Assembly: GCA_001599975.1 (NCBI GenBank)
Contig: BCIO01000004.1
Location: 375,828-439,827 of the forward strand
From: Cystobasidiopsis lactophilus
Lineage: Eukaryota > Basidiomycota > Agaricostilbomycetes > Agaricostilbales > Chionosphaeraceae
Direction: 5' to 3'
Length of the DNA stretch: 64,000 nt
Numbering within the stretch: position 1 is the first letter of the stretch; each line of letters opens with the position of its first letter. Of the stretch, positions 32,552 to 42,792 are shown piece after piece. Position numbers and translations under genes: made by a program. The notes beneath the pieces are model-generated. The model did no database searches. It was not told the DNA's origin and saw nothing but the letters and a program-made list of their open reading frames with translations.

Positions 32552-34128
32552 GCTCGGGGACTTTGGAGGGTTGGAGAGTGGCAAAGCTCAGGTGGACACG
32601 AGTTCGCTTGGCCTCGCAGCGTCGGGCGAACAGCGAAGGGCGGGCAGCGGATGGCAGTAACGGAACAAGAGCAAGGGAGTCATGATGCGGTCATTTCTGG
32701 AAAATGGGCAAAGCTGTTGGCGTGAAACCGAAAGCCGTTGGCAAAGTCAAATTTTGTGCACGACGGATTTCACAAGTTGTCTGCTTCCTCTTCCCTATCA
32801 GTGCCGTGAGAGCAGGTAGAGGTTCAAGTGAGCAGGTCAACGCGATAGGAGGGCAAATGTTCTGGAAGTTCTTGGCAAGGAGCAAGCAACGGATTTGGGT
32901 GGCAAATCTCGCGGAAGGATCGACTTCTCACTGTTGGGTGCAAGGACGCGCGTTCAAGACCTTTGCATTCAGTAGACCGTACGGTTCCAGACGCCCCAGG
33001 TGGAATTGCATGGATGCCCTCGCCGCTCCGACGCTCGTGGCGGACAGCGCACGAGGGCTTCCACTCCGCGCTCAACAGCGCCGCTAACGCTCTTTGCCAC
33101 AATTCACCCATTGCTTTGACATCACTTGAGTAGAGGATCAAAAATACCCCGCGCTTTGAAGGGGCATGAACGTCGCAACCACTGTGCGCCGACACCTTAG
33201 CCACATCAGAACACGGGCATCACTGATCGAGAGCAAGACAGCCACGCACCCATTGCCTCAACATCCCAAAGAGCCTTTCGTACTTGGGGATTCGCAGTCA
33301 TGGACAGAGGACACATCCAGTGGTGCGAGGGTGGGGGATGGTGGTGGGCTCGGCTTGGCTCGAGGGTCTGCAGGCGGCAAGCTACTAAGAGGTACGATCT
33401 CTTGGGTGGCATACAGACGCTCACCTCCACATCCTGACGCCATTGTGATGGATGAAGATACTGGATTGGAATCGCTAGCCATAAAATCGACCGATCGCGA
33501 GAGCTGTGGTTGCCCATCTCGCTAAGACTTTGACAATGCCTGATCTTAGAGCGATCGGCACGCACCACTGGTATAGTTGTATCGCGCTAGATGGCGCTGG
33601 GTGTAGGCTTCGAGCGGTCCAGGAACGAGAGGGTGGTGCACTTTGACCGAGGTGATGTGCGCCGCGTCTGTAGTTTCTACCGCTGTTCTAGAGAAAGGTC
33701 CCTATATTGGATTGAGTAGACCCACAATCCTCGAGCCCAATAAGAGCATCCTTGCCGGTGCCCCCAAGGCGAGATCCCGGTGGAGGGTGGGAAGGACGAT
33801 CAAGTCCGGGGCAGCTCTGTGGGCAAGAAGTCGGGTGAGCACAGACGAATTGTCTGAGGTCAAAGCAAACCCACCTCGTTCTCATGTCTCCAAGGCGTAT
33901 AGGATGAGCCCCAGCTTGAGCGTGTTGGCTCTGCGTGAGCCTCCCAAATTTGAGCAGATGCTTGAGTCGCCCACGCCGGCCGCCGTCACTCTGTGCAGTT
34001 GCGGAGATGCATCAGAGATGCAAAATCTGATGAAGCAGACAAGCGAGACGCACGAGCAGACCAAGACCAGCGCCGGCCAATCATGCGCCTTCGATTTTCC
34101 CTGCGAGCCAGGTCCAAATGGCAGGTCC
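32552..34128. other. Intergenic segment with no confident gene
   Basis: About 1.58 kb. Open frames of up to about 120 codons occur on both strands but none shows splice-linked continuation or a recognisable motif. The 234-codon plus-strand ORF at 33643-34347 overlaps the small minus gene at 34129-34365 in antisense; its C-terminal half is a shadow of that gene. Confidence 0.4.
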
Positions 34129-34365
34129 TCAACGAGCCGGTTCCTCGAGCCACTTGCGCTTCGACCGTTGTTGTTGTTGCTGCTGGATCAGCTGCTGCGT
34201 GGAAGCGGGCGAGGGCTGCTGTTCTTCGGTCGCGGCAAAAGGCGATTTGCGGGCTGGGCAGGGCAACATGCTGAACGAGACCGAGGCGCAGGCGATCACG
34301 AAGGCCGCGTAGAACGAGTAGTTGGTCAGCCGCCTGGTCGTCGCTAGACCAGCTTTGAGGAACAT
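34129..34365 (-). CDS. Small single-membrane-span protein, probably mitochondrial
   Basis: Single-exon 78-residue frame. The N-terminus MFLKAGLATTRRLTNY is basic and free of acids, followed by a hydrophobic segment SFYAAFVIACASVSFSML, the dipeptide-rich PCPARK and a Gln-rich stretch ending RSKRKWLEEPAR. This layout (short basic lead, one membrane helix, hydrophilic tail) is like small mitochondrial inner-membrane assembly factors, but I cannot name it. Upstream codons in the same frame contain no earlier ATG that would extend the hydrophilic part sensibly. Confidence 0.6.
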   Translation of the reverse strand: MFLKAGLATTRRLTNYSFYAAFVIACASVSFSMLPCPARKSPFAATEEQQPSPASTQQLIQQQQQQRSKRKWLEEPAR

Positions 34366-34986
34366 CTTGACGTCGGGGTTGCTGGGTGCGGCTCAAGAGG
34401 TCTTCTGGGCTCGACGACCAAGTTTGTTTGCTTTGCCCTTGGATGGTGGTTCTCGTTGTCTGGCTTGGCTCGTGCTTTTGGAATGACGGCCAAGAAGTGT
34501 TTGACGCTGCTGAGCGAGAGCCTGCTCATTGCCAGCCTTGGGGGAACATGGGCTTCTGCCAGCGCCGCTTGGCCTCCGCTTGCGAGACTTCGAGTCTAGG
34601 ACCTTCTTGCCTAGCCTTGATCCGTCCTTTAGACAGCAAATACCCCGCGTGCTATCTGTTTTGGCGTTGCGCAGTCCGGGTCTTCTGAAAAGGCGTGACG
34701 CCGGTCCCCGTTCCTATTTGCTGCCCTCTTCCTCAACTGGCCCAGCCCCTATGCCTGTTTCTTATTCTGGCACATTTCGAGAGACCTGCAAATCTGGGCA
34801 GCCAACCACAGGTGCTGCCTTGCATACTGTCTGAGAAGTTGGTTTTGGAAGAGGCTATGCATTCCTGGTTCGGTCCTACTCTCCGGGCTCGCCCTGTTCA
34901 TGAACGTCCATTTCAACTGGAGATAGACCCCTTTTCAGTGTTCGAGCGCTTCACTCTTTCGGCGCCATTCGTCCCACCATAAAGAC
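34366..34986 (+). promoter_or_regulatory. Region between the small minus gene and gene A
   Basis: About 0.62 kb serving as a divergent promoter. No TATA box or repeated motif was noted; nothing here recurs upstream of paralog B. Confidence 0.35.
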
Positions 34987-36235
34987 ATGAGCGCGAAACC
35001 TTGGCAAGAACAACTATCTCGCCAGTGGCGTTGGCTGCGCGACATCGCATGTTACAAGTTGGGCAGCAACTGGCTAGAGCTTCAGCTCTACAGAGGCCCA
35101 AAGATGGAGAAGCCTCTGCTGCATCTCCTGTACCGGGACGAGGCACCCGAAGGCACGTTGGTCCTGGACGGACCAGGCAATACTTGGCGCTGGAAACAAG
35201 AGCTCGATGGCCAGGTAAGCCCTACGGTCGCTCAATCTACTCAGATTCTTACCCATGCTCCGTCACAGGCCGTAGAGCCCGTTTCTCCGGACTGGCCTCC
35301 GATTCGCGACCTCCCTGCGGGCAAGAAGGAGACCGTGGTCATCATGCTGCTGCTCCACGAACGCCATCAAGCCGGATCAACATGCACCTTGGCTGGCTTT
35401 TTGGCCTTTTCCCGCCGAAGTCCTGGTACCTTTGAACTTGGAGCTCTCTGGGTGACGAAAAGCGAACGCGACGTCCTCTGGGGCGTCCGCAAGCCTCACG
35501 CCCATGGACAGTCTGCTGGTGTCGCTCAACTATCTTGCAGCACCGTTCTTATGGACGCGTACCACTTGGTGATACAGCACTACGCAGACGCCACGAGGTG
35601 GCGCCAATCGTGGATTATTGCCTCTTTCCAACGAGCGAACTTTTACGCGCTCTGGGGCTACCTGTCGTATGATCAAAAGAAAGATTTCTACGTACGGCTC
35701 CGCTTCTTGGCAGGTCACCAGATTGTCTCTTCCCTGAACGGACTGGTCGATGACCGAAGTAGATTGTTCTTGCGCATTTCGGGGTGGCAGCGTCTAAGCT
35801 CCTTCTGTGACAGAGCTCCCAGAGACAGAAAATCCTGCTATTGTGAAGGAAAGACAATTGGCAGCTGACATCCGGAAAGCCTTTTCAGAACTCGCTGCCG
35901 CAGCCGAAGCACGAGAAGTCAAGGCCGAGCGCGAAGCCCTGGCGCGTGGCACGCTCGTCAGCTGCAACGACGTCGTCATCGGCCCTTACCGCCCTGTCAG
36001 AAAAGCTTACAAAGTGGTCAAAGCGACCACCAAAGATGACGGAACAACGGGACAGCACGTCGAGCACGTCGAGCGTTTGCCACCACCCGATGGCATGAAG
36101 CTGGTCCCAGGCCAGCATGGTCTCTTCAATCATTTTATGCAACAGTACACTCCGGGTCAAGGTGTGCCAAAGGGTGACGGCAGGATCCTCGAAGAGGCCA
36201 AGGAGGCTTACAGGAAGAACCACGGCCTTGCCTAG
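34987..36235 (+). CDS. Gene A: unknown protein, first of a tandem pair
   Basis: Three exons: 34987-35214, 35269-35758 and 35814-36235. Exon 1 starts MSAKPWQEQLSRQWRWLRD and has WLELQLYRG and GNTWRWKQELDGQ. Exon 2 has IMLLLHERHQAGSTCTLAGF, FELGALWVTKSERDVLWGVR, LSCSTVLMDAYHLVIQHYA and FYALWGYLSYDQKKDFYVRL. Exon 3 has KERQLAADIRKAFSEL, DVVIGPYRPVRKAYKVVKA, GQHGLFNHFMQQYTPGQGV and KGDGRILEEAKEAYRKNHGL. Exon 3 is the best conserved part relative to B. Tryptophan-rich and without signal peptide or membrane helix. I do not recognise the fold. The stop is at 36233-36235. Confidence 0.75.
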
Positions 36236-37116
36236 ATTTCCTTTGCAACGCATTTCTTTTAGCTCTCACGTTCATGTTCGTGCGCCAACGCAGCATCCTA
36301 CCAGCTTTTGAGAGATGAGTCGCCGAATTCGATTCGGCTGCGTGGGCCCGAGAGCTTGCTCCACTTCTGCCGTCCCAGACGCTAGTGTCCCTTCTTCCAT
36401 GCCCGAATTTGCCATTAGAGTACATGCGGGCCTACTGCGTCAGAGACTCATCCAGACTGCTGGCCCGACGCCGCTCTTTCACGGCGCGGCTCGAAGATGC
36501 AGTTCATGGCCTCTGCCGGTTAACATTTGAAGCGCCTGCTAGCAGTCCCCTTTTTCCTCAAATGCATGCGAAAAGGGAACATTTCATGGCCAATCTTGCT
36601 TGGACGAAAGCTCGCTGTCGCTGCAGGGGTAGGCAATTGAGAAGTTCGACTTTGCGCTGGCAAACTGACACCTGAACCCGGGATCTGCTTCTGACATGTC
36701 TTCATGCTATACTCGGATCTGGAGAGCTGCTTCATAAGTGCTGTCTCAATTGCCGGATGCCTCAGGCGCCTCGGCTTGGCCTGAGGCCTCCTTTAATGTT
36801 GCTGAGGGGCTATTATCCGCCTGAGCTTGCGAAGACTCTCTCACTGGGCGTTGAGGATCTAATGCAGAGCGATCTGACTGCTACCGCAACTAATGCCTGT
36901 GTATCTGTCATGGCAGCAAGAGAGGCGGTGCCAAATGTCTCTCTTACGGCGAGACCCAGCCTTGTCCTCTCCCGGCCATCTCTTAAAACCATCAGCATTA
37001 ACACTGCCATGAAGCTCAGTTGTAGGTCAAGATATGGTGACAAACAGTTCGATGCGCTCAAAGGTAAGGCGCCAGCTTCTTACTTCTTCTCGACGCCGTC
37101 CGACTTGCCCCAAGCC
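36236..37116. other. Intergenic region between genes A and B
   Basis: About 0.88 kb. It contains no second copy of the gene A upstream region and no recognisable gene. The open frame that leads into B begins near 36757, but the paralog alignment starts only at the Met at 37117. Confidence 0.4.
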
Positions 37117-38420
37117 ATGGCTGCTCGAGATCACTGGCTCTGGCTTTGCGACCATGCCTGCTTTTCTATAGATGGCTGGAGTCTCGAGCTTCGACTATAC
37201 GAAATCGACCGGGTGGACCCAGATGACGATAAGACGTTACCCACTCTGCTCGACAGCGAGGCCTCTGATGGCACTATTCGGTTTGACGGTTCGACTAATT
37301 CTTGGCGCTGGATCCGCGAGCGCGACAACACGGTTAAGGCAAGTGGCGCACGGAACTGCACTCGTCAAAAAAGTGGGCTCATGCTCTTCCGTTGGACCAG
37401 TGCGCTGGGCCGTGGGAGCCTTTATGGCCGCCTGTTCCTGCATGCCCGAGTGCAAAGAAGGGCAACGCCATCATCTTAATGTTACTTTTACACGAGCCGA
37501 CTCCTAAGGCTTCATGCGTGTTGGCCGGCTACGCACGCTTTACCTATGACGACCGTGCAGTGCAGTCCGGACTCCGAGCTCTATGTTGTCATCGTTCGCC
37601 ACGTTTCGAGCTTGATAAGCTTTGGGTTGCTCAAAGCTGGCGTGACATGCTCTGGGGCGTCCGCAAGCCACTGCCTTTTGAAACCACCCAATCGCCCAAG
37701 TCTCCTGCAGTATCATTATGATGGATGCCTACCACTTACTAGCCCGCCACTATGCTGGCCCCCGATCTTTGGAATTGATCCTCTGGAGCCGGCCGCCTCA
37801 CTTCTCACTTTACCACCGTTGGGGGTATGCCACTACCAGCGAAAAGAACGGAAAATGGACAAGAATGCGCCTGAAGTTTGGAAGCCGAGACAAAATAGCC
37901 TCTACACTTACTGGCCTCCGGGAACGACCAGGTGTGTCGAATCGTCGTTAGCCAAGGATGTCGCGACAGCTCTCAAGATATTGCAGTCATGTTGGAAGTC
38001 GTTGACCCCGACTCTGGAGAGCTAGACCGTAAGGCAGTTGAAGCACGCAATAAGGAGCGGCAGCTTGCAGCCAATATTCATCAAGAGTTCGAAAGCTTAG
38101 CCACGAAGGCATGGAGCAATCCCTCTATCAAGAAACACTGGCTCGTCATCGGCCCCTATCGCCCAGTGAAGAAGGCTTTCAAGTTTGTCAAGGCCATCAC
38201 CGAGAAGGACGGCAAGGAAGGCCAGCTGGTCGAGCACGTCGAGCATCGGCCACACCCCGACCCCGCTTTTGAGCCTGTCGAAGGCCAGCACGGCCTGTTC
38301 CATCATTTCCTGAAACAGCAGTATACTCCCGGCCAAGGCGTGTCAAAGGGCGACGGCAGGATCCTCGAAGAGGTCAAGGAGGCGGCCAAGGCTTACAGGA
38401 AGAAGCATGGCCTTACCTAG
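37117..38420 (+). pseudogene. Gene B: paralog of A, frameshifted as read
   Basis: Begins MAARDHWLWLCDHACFSIDG and WSLELRLYEIDR, matching A exon 1. Intron 1 (37339-37400) has a GC donor: AAG then GCAAGT, spliced to CAGPWEPLWPPVPACPSAKK and IILMLLLHE, which aligns with A. The next part reads FELDKLWVAQSWRDMLWGVR, as in A. Between there and MMDAYHLLARHYAGP the spacing is four bases shorter than in A, so the frame shifts at about 37690-37725 and the upstream frame ends at a TGA. After that the reading is again open: RMRLKFGSRDKIASTLTGL, an intron ending near 37989, then VEARNKERQLAANIHQEFE, LVIGPYRPVKKAFKFVKAI and GQHGLFHHFLKQQYTPGQGV, ending at 38418-38420. Either a recent pseudogene or a sequence error at one site. 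Confidence 0.7.
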
Positions 38421-38752
38421 ATCTGCGCTGCAATCCTGAGACTATGTGTCCTTATAGAGCTCTCATTTAAGAACCATAAGATTGATGTGCACGCCACAAG
38501 CAGGGCCAGGCCTAAATTAGGTCCTCACGCGCATTCGCCGCAGCTTGCTCCGCCCCCATTCAAAACAGCTGAGCTGCTCCTCCTGCCTGAGCCTTTGCTT
38601 CAAGCAAATCACATTCCTTATATCTGCACGACCTACGAGCCGACTGCCAGAAGCCGTCTAGCCCGGCGTCTTTCACTCGTGCGCACTGCCCCTTTGTCAA
38701 CGCCCAGCGACTCCTTCTCCTCGGTCCTTGGCGTCGACCCACCATCGTTAAC

Positions 38753-40631
38753 ATGCTGGCTTCAGTAGCATTGCTGCTGGCTGCAGTGGCGCCTACAACA
38801 TGGGCTGCCCTCGACGACAAGCTGCACAGGTGCGTGCCCAGACACTTCATTTAGACTGGGGTCGCCCGCCAAACTGACCGCCGGTCCGCGTCGAGCAGGT
38901 CCTTTTGGGGCATGGCCTACTCAGCACAGGGTTCCATCCTGCCTTGGTGCGGCGCTGAACAAGCTGTAAGTCCCACCGACCCGGGCTGCTCATCTGGCCC
39001 TTGTTGTTTTTTAGAGGCGTGCAGGACTAATTCTGGCTTCGGTCTTGCAGAATGTGACGAACGATATCTACGTTATGGCTCAGCTCACACCAAGAGTACG
39101 ACTGTACGGCGCGGATTGCAACCAGACAGCGATGGTCATGGAGGGAATCGCCCAGAGTCCGTTATTACCATCCCTCCCCTTTCCAAAAGCGCAGCTAAAT
39201 CTCAAATGCGTCCACAGCGAACGCGGACTTGACCGTCTGGCCGTGCATCTACATCCCAGTGCCGTACAATCAGACGGTCGTGGACCGGCAATGGGCCGCC
39301 ATTCAAGACGCCTTGACGACGTACGGCGTCGAGAAGATTGGCGGCATCACCATTGGCAACGAGTTCCTCTTGAACTCTTACGGCGACTCTGGCCTACCGA
39401 CGGACGCCAACGGCGTGGCTGCGCGGACCCAGCTGCTGTCCACCATCAAGACCCTCAACAGCTCGCTGCTCGCCATGAACCTTGGCAAGAACATTCCGCT
39501 TGGCACCTCGGACGCCGGCTCGGCGGTCACCAAGCAGCTTCTCGAGGGCGTCGACTACTACATGGCCAACGACCACCCGTGGTTCGGTGGGCTGCCAATC
39601 GACCAGGCTGCAGCTTGGACATGGGTGAGTTTCAGGTTGCTGTCTCAGCGCACTTTGTGGTTCTCGCTGACGGCTTCATGTGCTCCCGTCAGGACTTCTT
39701 CGAACGTTGGTTTACCCTGCTGCTTAAATTTGCACTGCGGATGGGCGAACTGAGTGGTGTGACCAGAAAATGATATCGCCGTTCAAGAGACCACCACCAA
39801 CAAGCCGGCTATGTGTTCGTTCTCCTTGCCCCTCCCTGCCATTTGTTGGATTCCGGCTGAAGGTAGCGAGAGGCGCGAACAGACATTGGCGAGACGGGGT
39901 GGCCATCTGATACTTACAACGCTTCGCTTGGCTCGGACGGCCCTTCGATCGCGTCGGTGCCCAACTTGCAAACCTTCCTCGACACTTGGGTCTGCCAGGC
40001 TAACAAAAACAACACCGAGTGGGTGCCTTGTCGCTCTAGTTGAATGGATACGAGGCTGATTCTGTTGTGCTCCCGTCCACAGCTAGTAAGGCCTTCCCTT
40101 TCCCCCTAAAAACTTCCTCAGCGGGTCTTGATGTGTTTTTATTGGCCCCACAGCTTCTACTTCCAGCTGACAGATCAGGTGAGTGGACAAGCATACAGTT
40201 GCTCGTCATCCGCAGAGCTGAGCAGGTGCTCGCCTAGCCTTGGACAGCGCCAATTTACGGCGGCGTCGAGCCGTATTGTGAGTTTCTTGTCGTTCGTTGA
40301 ACATTCGGCTGAATACTTATTCAAGGGGGCTTGTGTGACCAAAATGCCGTTCTCAAAAATGGGCTGACAATTCCCGATTGTGCAGGTGAGTCACGCATTG
40401 GTGAGCTTGTGTCGACCACCGAAACTGAGCACACCATGTCGTGCACCAGTCGACTCGCCGTCCGGTGGCACTGTCGACCAGCTCAAGGCACCTGGGAGCT
40501 CATCGGGTGGCTCCGACGGCGGCTCGGGCAGCGGCTCCAAGCATTCGTCGTCTGCCTTGTCCACCTACCCGCTGGCGACATTCACTGCCACCGCCGCTCT
40601 CGGCCTGTTCATCGTCTCCGCCATCTTTTAA
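38753..40631 (+). CDS. GPI-anchored glycoside hydrolase family 17 (glucan endo-1,3-beta-glucosidase type)
   Basis: Cell-wall beta-1,3-glucan hydrolase or transglycosylase of the Bgl2/Scw/Eng type. Starts MLASVALLLAAVAPTTWA, a clear signal peptide, at 38753. Exons give FWGMAYSAQGSILPWCGAEQ, NVTNDIYVMAQLTPRVRLYG, ADCNQTAMVMEGIA, LTVWPCIYIPVPYNQTVVDR, GVEKIGGITIGNEFLLNSYG (the Glu of GNEF is the expected acid/base), MANDHPWFGG, IGETGWPSDTYN (the Glu of GETGW is the expected nucleophile), FLDTWVCQANKNNTE and FYFQLTDQPWTAPIYGGVEP. The C-terminus is a Ser/Gly-rich stalk followed by STYPLATFTATAALGLFIVS, a hydrophobic GPI-addition signal. About ten introns. Extracellular, wall-anchored. Confidence 0.9.
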
Positions 40632-40634
40632 AGC

Positions 40635-40738
40635 AACAGCCGGTCTCTTGTTTTATAGTTCCAATGGCGGCATCTTGCTCCATTTTTGAGGCAACAGCTG
40701 GTCTCTTGTTTTATTGGTCCAAATGGCCGCATCTTGCT
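40635..40738. repeat. Imperfect tandem repeat in the 3' flank of the GH17 gene
   Basis: Two copies of a roughly 45-base unit (GCAACAGC then GGTCTCTTGTTTTAT then GGTCC/AGTTCC, AATGGC, GCATCTTGCT) at about 40635-40678 and 40692-40738, separated by a short spacer, immediately after the stop at 40631. Probably within the 3' UTR. Confidence 0.7.
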
Positions 40739-41418
40739 TTTCGTTCTGTGGACACTTTTTCGATTAATCGTTCGGTCTGGGGGCTCTTACAAGATTTACT
40801 TCACGTTCCATAGCATTGTCTCTATCATTCCTTTGCATGCACACAGCCACCTTTCCTTCTTGGACCCATTGTGTCACCCACATCTCGATGAGTTCACTTT
40901 TTGCCACCGAGCTGGCAGAGCTGAGGTCTTCCCTAAACAGCGTTGTTCAGTACTTCCATCTGCTCCTTGGACTTCGACACGCTCGTCTGGCGGCCTGAAC
41001 GATATCCTGCTTCGTGTTCGTTGAGGCCCTGTGCGGGCCTGGTGGCCGGAGAGCTGCGTGACATCCGCCCGACGCTCCTTCGTGACGGCCACTTTTTGCT
41101 CCACATCGATCAGGGTTTTGCCAAGCCAGTCGAAAGCTGCTTTTCTAGACCTTAACAAAGTTTTGCGGGCGATCTCTGCGGCTGGAACCCTCTCGATCTT
41201 CGGCCAAGCCAAGGATCCGCATGGGATTTTGAAGTGAGACGCCGTGGACCAACATCATCTCTGTTGCCTTTGCTACACCGGCCGTCTCTTGTCGACTGGG
41301 GCCTCTCAAAAGTGCCTGATGATCTGGTTCTGATCAATGCCGCTGTCTCTGCCCCGCGGTGAGAGAGCTCCGACAAAGTTTTTGGATTCTCTCGCCCACT
41401 CAGCCAGCTTCGTGCGCC
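40739..41418. other. Intergenic region between the GH17 gene and the secreted Cys-rich gene
   Basis: About 0.68 kb with no credible gene; a 161-codon minus-strand ORF (41152-41637) overlaps the next gene in antisense and has no family features. Confidence 0.35.
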
Positions 41419-42423
41419 ATGTTCACAACCCGCTACATCGCCTTCATTCTGATCTCTTTCCTGCATCGGTCGCTTGGACAGGAGCAGCCCGACGCCTGCT
41501 TGAGCGCTTACCTTAAAGTCACGGGCGAAGGGGGAGTGTTTGAAGCCTGTGGCGCCTCTGTCCAAGCTTTGCAACTCTTCTTCGCGGTTGGCCAAGGAAT
41601 AGGCGATACCTTCCAGGTCAGTGAATACTTCACACAAATTGTGTACAGCAGCGGCTCACCTCATACGCAGACTGTCTCGGATGCCTTTTGCTTTCACCCC
41701 CAATGCACCCAGAAGCAAGTCGACAAAGCCGTTGCTATTGTCAGGAACGGATGTGCCGATAAGCTTGCTGCTGGCGACCCTGTTGCCTACTTTTATCTCA
41801 ACACGACGATCCAAACTCGCCTGGTTCGGGATGCCAGCTGCGTTCGCTCCATCAAACCCGGAGGAACCTGGTGCATTGTTGAAGTAAGCCTATCAGAAAT
41901 CTCCCGATTGAATTCTGAGCGCACCGTCACGTCACAGTGGTATCGAAGTGCGTCTGAGAGCTTGGCATGCACCCTGCTGGCGAATCTGAAGTTCCATCCA
42001 CAGTCCTAGCAAAGACTTTCTACGAGAAGACTGGGAAACAGCTCAATGCATCCAGCCCGACTTATGCCCCAGACACTGCGTACGCGTTCCGGCAAACTCC
42101 CAAAGACATCATGTGCACTGACTGCAGCAAAGGTTGGTGCTCAATCCCGCTCATGCGTCAATCACCTCTTAGCAAGTCTTTCACCACAGCCCTCGCCATC
42201 ACTAAGAAGTATGACCGCACTTTCAACACCACGGACGACTTTTACGATGAAAGCATTTATGACCTGTCTGATGCTGTCTGTGGCAGTGAGTCACACTAGC
42301 CTTTTCTTTGACGTCCTCTAACATACTGCTCCAGGTGACTTCAAGAAGGGTCCGCTTCCCTGTTCGACCGTCATCGTCCCCGAGATTCCCAGCCGACCGG
42401 GATGCGTCGGTGGCGGAAAGTGA
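41419..42423 (+). CDS. Secreted cysteine-containing protein of unknown function
   Basis: Starts MFTTRYIAFILISFLHRSLG, a signal peptide with likely cleavage after LGQ. The mature part has evenly spaced Cys residues: PDACLSAYLKVTG, FEACGASVQAL, AFCFHPQCTQKQVDKAV, NGCADKLAAGD, DASCVRSIKPGGTWCIVE, DIMCTDCSK, LSDAVCG and a C-terminal LPCSTVIVPEIPSRPGC. N-glycosylation sequons are present (NTT, NAS). Introns lie at about 41615-41671, 41884-41937, 42132-42179 and 42281-42334. The pattern resembles the fungal extracellular proteins of the unnamed DUF group with four disulphides found in many Ascomycota and Basidiomycota; the role is unknown. The stop is at 42421-42423. Confidence 0.75.
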
Positions 42424-42792
42424 AATCGTGCCTTCGACGCAGTCTATTCCGCACTGCCTTCTTCAGTCACAAACGCGGTCTCTTGTACTGTGCTACTGGG
42501 TGTTCGTGCCTTGGGTCGCCTATCGCTCACCCTGCGGGGCGGTCCAGCTTCCCCAAGTAAATTTATTCGCTTTCTCCTTCCCGCCGCTCTTCTTCCTCCA
42601 CCCACTGGTACATCGTCTTGAGAACCCAACTGCTACGAGCCCGCTCTGCCTCCACCTCTCACTTGTCACAAACGCCTCGCCCGGCATCGCGACAGCACGC
42701 GTCTCTGGCCGGCGCGTGGCCCACTTGTTTTGCCCGCTTCGCGCAGATCAGCCGGCGAACCTTGGGCTTCAGCAGCCAGGCACAACGCCAGC

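Noticed and set aside
33643-34347. A 234-codon plus-strand ORF
   Set aside because: No family features; the C-terminal third is antisense to the small membrane protein and is Leu/Arg biased. There is no splice-linked continuation.
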